64,000 bases of DNA, from contig CBDHHR010000996.1 in NCBI GenBank assembly GCA_965263245.1, positions 51,655 to 115,654 of the forward strand, written 5' to 3'. Origin of the DNA: DT-68 sp965263245 (GTDB lineage: Bacteria; Bacillota_I; Bacilli_A; Mycoplasmatales; Metamycoplasmataceae). Position 1 is the first letter of the stretch; every line of letters starts with the position of its first letter. Below, one piece after another: positions 55,028 through 64,000 of the stretch. The position numbers and the translations under genes are program-made. Under the pieces are notes generated by a model. It was not told the origin of the DNA, ran no database searches, and saw nothing but the letters and a program-made list of their open reading frames with translations.

Positions 55028-58000
55028 TGACACTGTAATCCACTGTCTGTACACGCTAGATTTATTTGACACTGTAATCCACTGTCTGTACATGCTAGAT
55101 TTATTTGACACTGTAATCCACTGTCTGTACATGCTAGATTTATTTGACACTGTAGTCCACTGTCTGTACACGCTAGATTTATTTGACACTGTAGTCCACT
55201 GTCTGTACACGCTAGATTTATTTGACACTGTAATCCGCTGTCTGTACACGCTAGATTTATTTGACACTGTAATCCGCTGTCTGTACACACTAGATTTATT
55301 TGACACTGTAATCCACTGTCTGTACACGCTAGATTTATTTGACACTGTAATCCACTGTCTGTACACGCTAGATTTATTTGACACTGTAATCCACTGTCTG
55401 TACACGCTAGATTTATTTGACACTGTAATCCACTGTCTGTACACGCTAGATTTATTTGACACTGTAATCCACTGTCTGTACACGCTAGATTTATTTGACA
55501 CTGTAATCCACTGTCTGTACACGCTAGATTTATTTGACACTGTAATCCACTGTCTGTACACGCTAGATTTATTTGACACTGTAATCCACTGTCTGTACAC
55601 GCTAGATTTATTTGACACTGTAATCCACTGTCTGTACACGCTAGATTTATTTGACACTGTAATCCACTGTCTGTACACGCTAGATTTATTTGACACTGTA
55701 ATTCACTGTCTGTACACGCTAGATTTATTTGACACTGTAATTCACTGTCTGTACACACTAGATTTATTTGACACTGTAATCCACTGTCTGTACACACTAG
55801 ATTTATTTGACACTGTAATCCGCTGTCTGTACACGCTAGATTTATTTGACAGTGTAATCCACTGTCTGTACACGCTAGATTTATTTGACACTGTAGTCCA
55901 CTGTCTGTACACGCTATATTTATTTGACACTGTAATCCACTGTCTGTACACACTAGATTTATTTGACACTGTAATCCACTGTCTGTACACACTAGATTTA
56001 TTTGACACTGTAATCCGCTGTCTGTACACGCTAGATTTATTTGACAGTGTAATCCACTGTCTGTACACGCTAGATTTATTTGACACTGTAGTCCTCTGTC
56101 TGTACACGCTAGATTTATTTGACACTGTAATTCACTGTCTGTACACGCTAGATTTATTTGACACTGTAATCCACTGTCTGTACACGCTAGATTTATTTGA
56201 CACTGTAATCCACTGTCTGTACACGCTAGATTTATTTGACACTGTAGTCCGCTGTCTGTACACGCTAGATTTATTTGACACTGTAATCCACTGTCTGTAC
56301 ACGCTAGATTTATTTGACACTGTAATCCACTGTCTGTACACGCTAGATTTATTTGACACTGTAATCCACTGTCTGTACACGCTAGATTTATTTGACACTG
56401 TAGTCCACTGTCTGTACACACTAGATTTATTTGACACTGTAATCCGCTGTCTGTACACACTAGATTTATTTGACACTGTAATCCGCTGTCTGTACACGCT
56501 AGATTTATTTGACACTGTAGTCCGCTGTCTGTACACGCTAGATTTATTTGACACTGTAATCCACTGTCTGTACACACTAGATTTATTTGACACTGTAATC
56601 CACTGTCTGTACACGCTAGATTTATTTGACACTGTAATCCGCTGTCTGTACACGCTAGATTTATTTGACACTGTAGTCCGCTGTCTGTACACGCTAGATT
56701 TATTTGACACTGTAATCCACTGTCTGTACACGCTAGATTTATTTGACACTGTAGTCCGCTGTCTGTACACGCTAGATTTATTTGACACTGTAGTCCACTG
56801 TCTGTACACGCTAGATTTATTTGACACTGTAGTCCACTGTCTGTACACGCTAGATTTATTTGACACTGTAATCCGCTGTCTGTACAAGCTAGATTTATTT
56901 GACACTGTAGTCCGCTGTCTGTACAAGCTAGATTTATTTGACACTGTAGTCCGCTGTCTGTACAAGCTAGATTTATTTGACACTGTAGTCCGCTGTCTGT
57001 ACAAGCTAGATTTATTTGACACTGTAATCCGCTGTCTGTACACGCTAGATTTATTTGACACTGTAATTCACTGTCTGTACACGCTAGATTTATTTGACAT
57101 TGTAATCCACTGTCTGTACAAGCTAGATTTATTTGACACTGTAGTCCGCTGTCTGTACAAGCTAGATTTATTTGACACTGTAGTCCGCTGTCTGTACAAG
57201 CTAGATTTATTTGACACTGTAATCCGCTGTCTGTACACGCTAGATTTATTTGACACTGTAGTCCACTGTCTGTACACGCTAGATTTATTTGACACTGTAA
57301 TCCACTGTCTGTACACACTAGATTTATTTGACACTGTAATCCGCTGTCTGTACACACTAGATTTATTTGACACTGTAGTCCACTGTCTGTACACGCTAGA
57401 TTTATTTGACACTGTAATCCACTGTCTGTACACACTAGATTTATTTGACACTGTAGTCCACTGTCTGTACACACTAGATTTATTTGACATTGTAATCCAC
57501 TGTCTGTACACACTAGATTTATTTGACACTGTAATCCACTGTCTGTACACACTAGATTTATTTGACACTGTAATCCACTGTCTGTACACACTAGATTTAT
57601 TTGACATTGTAATCCACTGTCTGTACACGCTAGATTTATTTGACACTGTAATCCGCTGTCTGTACACGCTAGATTTATTTGACACTGTAATCCACTGTCT
57701 GTACACACTAGATTTATTTGACACTGTAATCCACTGTCTGTACACGCTAGATTTATTTGACACTGTAATCCGCTGTCTGTACACGCTAGATTTATTTGAC
57801 ACTGTAATCCACTGTCTGTACACACTAGATTTATTTGACACTGTAATCCACTGTCTGTACACGCTAGATTTATTTGACACTGTAGTCCGCTGTCTGTACA
57901 AGCTAGATTTATTTGACACTGTAATCCGCTGTCTGTACACACTAGATTTATTTGACACTGTAGTCCACTGTCTGTACACGCTAGATTTATTTGACACTGT

Positions 58001-60057
58001 AGTCCACTGTCTGTACACACTAGATTTATTTGACACTGTAATCCGCTGTCTGTACACGCTAGATTTATTTGACACTGTAGTCCACTGTCTGTACACGCTA
58101 GATTTATTTGACACTGTAATCCACTGTCTGTACACACTAGATTTATTTGACACTGTAATCCGCTGTCTGTACACACTAGATTTATTTGACACTGTAATCC
58201 ACTGTCTGTACACGCTAGATTTATTTGACACTGTAATCCACTGTCTGTACACGCTAGATTTATTTGACACTGTAATCCACTGTCTGTACACGCTAGATTT
58301 ATTTGACACTGTAATCCACTGTCTGTACACGCTAGATTTATTTGACACTGTAATCCACTGTCTGTACACGCTAGATTTATTTGACACTGTAATCCACTGT
58401 CTGTACAGCTAGATTTATTTGACACTGTAGTCCACTGTCTGTACACGCTAGATTTATTTGACACTGTAATCCACTGTCTGTACACGCTAGATTTATTTGA
58501 CACTGTAATCCACTGTCTGTACACGCTAGATTTATTTGACACTGTAATCCACTGTCTGTACACGCTAGATTTATTTGACACTGTAATCCACTGTCTGTAC
58601 ACGCTAGATTTATTTGACACTGTAATCCACTGTCTGTACACGCTAGATTTATTTGACACTGTAATCCACTGTCTGTACACGCTAGATTTATTTGACACTG
58701 TAATCCACTGTCTGTACACGCTAGATTTATTTGACACTGTAATCCACTGTCTGTACACGCTAGATTTATTTGACACTGTAATCCACTGTCTGTACACGCT
58801 AGATTTATTTGACACTGTAATCCACTGTCTGTACACGCTAGATTTATTTGACACTGTAATCCACTGTCTGTACACGCTAGATTTATTTGACACTGTAATC
58901 CACTGTCTGTACACACTAGATTTATTTGACACTGTAATCCACTGTCTGTACACGCTAGATTTATTTGACACTGTAATCCACTGTCTGTACACGCTAGATT
59001 TATTTGACACTGTAATCCACTGTCTGTACACGCTAGATTTATTTGACACTGTAATCCACTGTCTGTACACGCTAGATTTATTTGACACTGTAATCCACTG
59101 TCTGTACACGCTAGATTTATTTGACACTGTAATCCACTGTCTGTACACGCTAGATTTATTTGACATTGTAATCCACTGTCTGTACAAGCTAGATTTATTT
59201 GACACTGTAGTCCGCTGTCTGTACAAGCTAGATTTATTTGACACTGTAGTCCGCTGTCTGTACAAGCTAGATTTATTTGACACTGTAATCCGCTGTCTGT
59301 ACACGCTAGATTTATTTGACACTGTAGTCCACTGTCTGTACACGCTAGATTTATTTGACACTGTAATCCACTGTCTGTACACGCTAGATTTATTTGACAC
59401 TGTAATCCACTGTCTGTACACACTAGATTTATTTGACACTGTAATCCACTGTCTGTACACGCTAGATTTATTTGACACTGTAATCCACTGTCTGTACACA
59501 CTAGATTTATTTGACACTGTAGTCCACTGTCTGTACACGCTAGATTTATTTGACACTGTAATCCACTGTCTGTACACACTAGATTTATTTGACACTGTAA
59601 TCCACTGTCTGTACACGCTAGATTTATTTGACACTGTAATCCACTGTCTGTACACACTAGATTTATTTGACACTGTAATCCACTGTCTGTACACGCTAGA
59701 TTTATTTGACACTGTAATCCACTGTCTGTACACGCTAGATTTATTTGACACTGTAATCCACTGTCTGTACACGCTAGATTTATTTGACACTGTAATCCAC
59801 TGTCTGTACACGCTAGATTTATTTGACACTGTAATCCACTGTCTGTACACGCTAGATTTATTTGACACTGTAATCCACTGTCTGTACACGCTAGATTTAT
59901 TTGACACTGTAATCCACTGTTTGTACACACTAGATTTATTTGACACTGTAGTCCGCTGTCTGTACACGCTAGATTTATTTGACACTGTAATCCACTGTCT
60001 GTACACGCTAGATTTATTTGACACTGTAGTCCACTGTCTGTACACGCTAGATTTATT
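55028..60057 (+). repeat. HOR unit type B, copy 7 (5,030 bp)
   Basis: The boundary monomer is plain TGACACTG, placed by the following consensus monomer and the two CATG monomers (about 55092 and 55131). Two AATTC monomers follow core-1 (about 55700 and 55739). CTATAT is at 55915, GACAGTG at about 55849 and 56043. Core-2 is 56132-57061. CAAG clusters are 56867-57022 (four) and 57101-57217 (three), and a further cluster of three lies near 59170-59280. GACATT starts at 57096, 57486, 57603 and 59162. A 2-bp loss is at about 58407. The terminal L (59908-59946) has TGTTTG but not ATCTG. Confidence 0.84.
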
Positions 60058-63000
60058 TGACACTGTAATCCACTGTCTGTACACGCTAGATTTATTTGAC
60101 ACTGTAATCCACTGTCTGTACACGCTAGATTTATTTGACACTGTAATCCACTGTCTGTACACGCTAGATTTATTTGACACTGTAATCCACTGTCTGTACA
60201 CGCTAGATTTATTTGACACTGTAATCCACTGTCTGTACACGCTAGATTTATTTGACACTGTAATCCACTGTCTGTACACGCTAGATTTATTTGACACTGT
60301 AATCCGCTGTCTGTACACACTAGATTTATTTGACACTGTAATCCACTGTCTGTACACGCTAGATTTATTTGACACTGTAATCCACTGTCTGTACACGCTA
60401 GATTTATTTGACACTGTAATCCACTGTCTGTACACGCTAGATTTATTTGACACTGTAATCCACTGTCTGTACACGCTAGATTTATTTGACACTGTAATCC
60501 ACTGTCTGTACACGCTAGATTTATTTGACACTGTAATCCACTGTCTGTACACGCTAGATTTATTTGACACTGTAATCCACTGTCTGTACACGCTAGATTT
60601 ATTTGACACTGTAATCCACTGTCTGTACACGCTAGATTTATTTGACACTGTAATCCACTGTCTGTACACGCTAGATTTATTTGACACTGTAATCCACTGT
60701 CTGTACACGCTAGATTTATTTGACACTGTAATTCACTGTCTGTACACGCTAGATTTATTTGACACTGTAATTCACTGTCTGTACACGCTAGATTTATTTG
60801 ACACTGTAATCCACTGTCTGTACACGCTAGATTTATTTGACACTGTAATCCACTGTCTGTACACGCTAGATTTATTTGACACTGTAATCCACTGTCTGTA
60901 CACGCTAGATTTATTTGACACTGTAATCCACTGTCTGTACACGCTAGATTTATTTGACACTGTAATCCACTGTCTGTACACGCTAGATTTATTTGACACT
61001 GTAATCCACTGTCTGTACACGCTAGATTTATTTGACACTGTAATCCACTGTCTGTACACGCTAGATTTATTTGACACTGTAATCCACTGTCTGTACACGC
61101 TAGATTTATTTGACACTGTAATCCACTGTCTGTACACGCTAGATTTATTTGACACTGTAATCCACTGTCTGTACACGCTAGATTTATTTGACACTGTAAT
61201 CCACTGTCTGTACACACTAGATTTATTTGACACTGTAATCCACTGTCTGTACACGCTAGATTTATTTGACACTGTAATCCACTGTCTGTACACGCTAGAT
61301 TTATTTGACACTGTAGTCCACTGTCTGTACACGCTATATTTATTTGACACTGTAATCCACTGTCTGTACACACTAGATTTATTTGACACTGTAATCCACT
61401 GTCTGTACACACTAGATTTATTTGACACTGTAATCCGCTGTCTGTACACGCTAGATTTATTTGACAGTGTAATCCACTGTCTGTACACGCTAGATTTATT
61501 TGACACTGTAGTCCACTGTCTGTACACGCTATATTTATTTGACACTGTAATCCACTGTCTGTACACACTAGATTTATTTGACACTGTAATCCACTGTCTG
61601 TACACACTAGATTTATTTGACACTGTAATCCGCTAGATTTATTTCTGTACACGCTAGATTTATTTGACACTGTAGTCCTCTGTCTGTACACTAGATTTAT
61701 TTGACACTGTAATTCACTGTCTGTACACGCTAGATTTATTTGACACTGTAATCCACTGTCTGTACACGCTAGATTTATTTGACACTGTAATCCACTGTCT
61801 GTACACGCTAGATTTATTTGACACTGTAGTCCGCTGTCTGTACACGCTAGATTTATTTGACACTGTAATCCACTGTCTGTACACGCTAGATTTATTTGAC
61901 ACTGTAATCCACTGTCTGTACACGCTAGATTTATTTGACACTGTAATCCACTGTCTGTACACGCTAGATTTATTTGACACTGTAGTCCACTGTCTGTACA
62001 CACTAGATTTATTTGACACTGTAATCCGCTGTCTGTACACACTAGATTTATTTGACACTGTAATCCGCTGTCTGTACACGCTAGATTTATTTGACACTGT
62101 AGTCCGCTGTCTGTACACGCTAGATTTATTTGACACTGTAATCCACTGTCTGTACACACTAGATTTATTTGACACTGTAATCCACTGTCTGTACACGCTA
62201 GATTTATTTGACACTGTAATCCGCTGTCTGTACACGCTAGATTTATTTGACACTGTAGTCCGCTGTCTGTACACGCTAGATTTATTTGACACTGTAATCC
62301 ACTGTCTGTACACGCTAGATTTATTTGACACTGTAGTCCGCTGTCTGTACACGCTAGATTTATTTGACACTGTAGTCCACTGTCTGTACACGCTAGATTT
62401 ATTTGACACTGTAGTCCACTGTCTGTACACGCTAGATTTATTTGACACTGTAATCCGCTGTCTGTACAAGCTAGATTTATTTGACACTGTAGTCCGCTGT
62501 CTGTACAAGCTAGATTTATTTGACACTGTAGTCCGCTGTCTGTACAAGCTAGATTTATTTGACACTGTAGTCCGCTGTCTGTACAAGCTAGATTTATTTG
62601 ACACTGTAATCCACTGTCTGTACACACTAGATTTATTTGACACTGTAATCCACTGTCTGTACACGCTAGATTTATTTGACACTGTAATCCACTGTCTGTA
62701 CACGCTAGATTTATTTGACACTGTAATCCACTGTCTGTACACACTAGATTTATTTGACACTGTAATCCACTGTCTGTACACGCTAGATTTATTTGACACT
62801 GTAATTCACTGTCTGTACCTGTACACGCTAGATTTATTTGACACTGTAGTCCACTGTCTGTACACACTAGATTTATTTGACACTGTAATCCACTGTCTGT
62901 ACACGCTAGATTTATTTGACACTGTAATTCACTGTCTGTACACGCTAGATTTATTTGACACTGTAATCCACTGTCTGTACACGCTAGATTTATTTGACAC

Positions 63001-63774
63001 TGTAATCCACTGTCTGTACACGCTAGATTTATTTGACACTGTAATCCACTGTCTGTACACGCTAGATTTATTTGACACTGTAATTCACTGTCTGTACACG
63101 CTAGATTTATTTGACACTGTAATCCACTGTCTGTACACGCTAGATTTATTTGACACTGTAATCCACTGTCTGTACACGCTAGATTTATTTGACACTGTAA
63201 TCCACTGTCTGTACACGCTAGATTTATTTGACACTGTAATCCACTGTCTGTACACGCTAGATTTATTTGACACTGTAATTCACTGTCTGTACACGCTAGA
63301 TTTATTTGACACTGTAATCCACTGTCTGTACACGCTAGATTTATTTGACACTGTAATCCACTGTCTGTACACACTAGATTTATTTGACACTGTAATCCAC
63401 TGTCTGTACACGCTAGATTTATTTGACACTGTAATCCACTGTCTGTACACGCTAGATTTATTTGACACTGTAATTCACTGTCTGTACACGCTAGATTTAT
63501 TTGACACTGTAATCCACTGTCTGTACACGCTAGATTTATTTGACACTGTAATCCACTGTCTGTACACGCTAGATTTATTTGACACTGTAATCCACTGTCT
63601 GTACACGCTAGATTTATTTGACACTGTAATCCACTGTTTGTACACACTAGATTTATCTGACACTGTAGTCCGCTGTCTGTACACGCTAGATTTATTTGAC
63701 ACTGTAATCCACTGTCTGTACACGCCAGATTTATTTGACACTGTAGTCCACTGTCTGTACACGCTAGATTTATT
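60058..63774 (+). repeat. HOR unit type A, copy 7 (3,717 bp)
   Basis: The boundary is plain TGACACTG. The CATG and GTCC monomers of core-1 are missing, replaced by consensus copies; a CCGC/CACA monomer at about 60301 is the last trace. The internal L is absent. CTATAT occurs twice, at 61335 and 61530. A composite join is at 61631-61650 and a 2-bp loss at about 61689, flanking the GTCCTC monomer. The four CAAG monomers are 62449-62604. A 6-bp insertion is at 62816-62823. AATTC at about 63084, 63279 and 63474 gives the 195-bp tail. L is 63625-63663; a unique T-to-C change in CTAG is at 63726. Confidence 0.82.
61631..61692 (+). repeat. Truncated monomers around GTCCTC, unit A7
   Basis: AATCCGCTAG fuses the start of a monomer to its CTAG half. 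TTTATTTCTGTACACG then lacks GACACTGTARTCCACTGT-type sequence. The GTCCTC monomer follows, with TACACTAG (2 bp short). It lies near the damage offset of unit A6. Confidence 0.83.
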
Positions 63775-64000
63775 TGAGTGTAATCCACTGTCTGTACACG
63801 CTAGATTTATTTGACACTGTAATCCACTGTCTGTACATGCTAGATTTATTTGACACTGTAATCCACTGTCTGTACATGCTAGATTTATTTGACACTGTAG
63901 TCCACTGTCTGTACACGCTAGATTTATTTGACACTGTAGTCCACTGTCTGTACACGCTAGATTTATTTGACACTGTAATCCGCTGTCTGTACCCGCTAGA
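63775..64000 (+). repeat. HOR unit type B, copy 8, partial (5' end)
   Basis: It begins with the 37-bp junction TGAGTG and shows the expected core-1 order: consensus, two CATG monomers (about 63837 and 63876), two GTCC monomers, then the first CCGC monomer. It is called type B because it follows a complete A unit. The last monomer reads TACCCG (63993), an A-to-C change at the monomer that also carries lesions at 28880 and 37642. Confidence 0.75.

Larger units (their letters stand above)
1..64000. repeat. 39-bp satellite DNA array, entire window
   Basis: Seen directly: a 39-bp monomer is repeated head to tail without inversion or interruption by other sequence. In order its landmarks are TGTARTCCRC, CTGTCTGTACA, a two-base variable site (CG, CA, AG or TG), CTAG and ATTTATTTGACAC. 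Common variant positions are A/G in GTARTCC, A/G in CCRC, AATTC for AATCC, GACATT and GACAGTG for GACACT, and CTATAT for CTAGAT. The palindromes TGTACA and CTAG occur in nearly every copy. Known of such arrays: they form heterochromatin and evolve by unequal exchange and gene conversion. Inferred: eukaryotic heterochromatin. I do not recognise the family. No promoter, RNA gene, transposon or unique DNA is visible anywhere in the window. Confidence 0.97.

Noticed and set aside
52861..60726. Minus-strand open frame of about 2,600 codons, and similar long frames on both strands, as a giant repeat protein
   Set aside because: Three frames are open at once because the period is 39 bp. Frames switch at indels, starts are mostly GTG in the repeat, substitutions do not favour silent sites, and there is no unique N- or C-terminal domain.
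1..64000. CRISPR array
   Set aside because: Repeats are directly abutting, with no unique spacers, leader or cas genes, and copies vary at many positions.
1..64000. Bacterial sigma-70-like promoter in every monomer (TTGACA, 17 bp, TACACG or TACACT)
   Set aside because: The match to the -35 box and spacing is exact, but it recurs about 1,600 times without genes in what looks like eukaryotic heterochromatin. It is chance sequence similarity.
1..64000. V(D)J recombination heptamer similarity (CACTGTA or CACTGTC)
   Set aside because: The exact heptamer CACTGTG is found only at isolated joins such as 46881-46887, and there is no A-rich nonamer at 12 or 23 bp.
1..64000. Telomeric repeat or CENP-B box
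   Set aside because: No TTAGGG-type repeat is present, and no 17-bp motif with the TTCG and CGGGA elements of a CENP-B box occurs in the monomer or its variants.
1..64000. Transposon or tRNA/rRNA-derived sequence as origin of the monomer
   Set aside because: No terminal inverted repeats, target-site duplications, A and B box promoters or rRNA motifs were recognisable in the 39-bp unit. It is too short to assign an origin by eye.

Overview
The window is one uninterrupted tandem satellite array. From base 1 to base 64000 I see only head-to-tail copies, about 1,640 of them, of a 39-bp monomer. Its landmarks are TGTARTCCRC, CTGTCTGTACA, a CACG/CACA/CAAG/CATG site, CTAG, and ATTTATTTGACAC. There is no gene, RNA gene, transposon, unique-sequence island, CRISPR array or origin that I can support. 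The consensus is about 38% G+C. A pure, hierarchically organised array of this size points to constitutive heterochromatin of a eukaryote (centromeric, pericentromeric, subtelomeric, or on a sex or B chromosome). I do not recognise the monomer and cannot name the species.

Because 39 = 3 x 13, every indel-free stretch keeps the same three of six frames open: plus strand DTVIHCLYTLDLF; minus strand VSNKSSVYRQWIT and CQINLACTDSGLQ. Very long open frames follow, up to about 2,600 codons on the minus strand. I treat all of them as by-products of the repeat and annotate no CDS.

The main structure is a long higher-order repeat (HOR). Diagnostic monomers recur in fixed order in two alternating unit types. 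Type A is about 3.70 kb (about 95 monomers) and type B is about 5.03 kb (about 129 monomers). Together they form an A+B super-unit of about 8.74 kb (about 224 monomers). The window holds a partial A (1-2419), then B 2420-7500, A 7501-11201, B 11202-16237, A 16238-19940, B 19941-24974, A 24975-28662, B 28663-33707, A 33708-37424, B 37425-42458, A 42459-46171, B 46172-51268, A 51269-55027, B 55028-60057, A 60058-63774, and the start of another B (63775-64000). I set unit boundaries at the junction monomer that reads TGAGTG in ten places and TGACAGTG or TGACACTG in the others.

A and B share three blocks. Core-1 is the first 17 monomers: junction monomer, two CATG monomers, two GTCC monomers, two CCGC monomers, then ten consensus monomers. 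Core-2 is a block of about 930 bp ending in four CAAG monomers. The terminal block is four monomers: marker L (TGTTTGTAC with ATCTGAC), GTCCGC, ATCC, GTCC. A has about 0.5 kb extra between core-1 and core-2, usually with a second L. B has about 3.0 kb after the CAAG cluster, against 1.2 kb in A, and is the only type carrying GACATT monomers. Intermediate 195-bp (five-monomer) sub-repeats are also visible.

About 40 monomers carry small indels or composite joins. They are not evenly spread: they cluster at particular offsets within the units and in particular units (24975-28662, 32926-33783, 49191-50552, 52893-52936). The commonest substitutions are at CpG positions, as expected of methylated DNA. 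All observations come from reading the sequence by eye. Alignment, dot-plot and long-read checks were not possible here.
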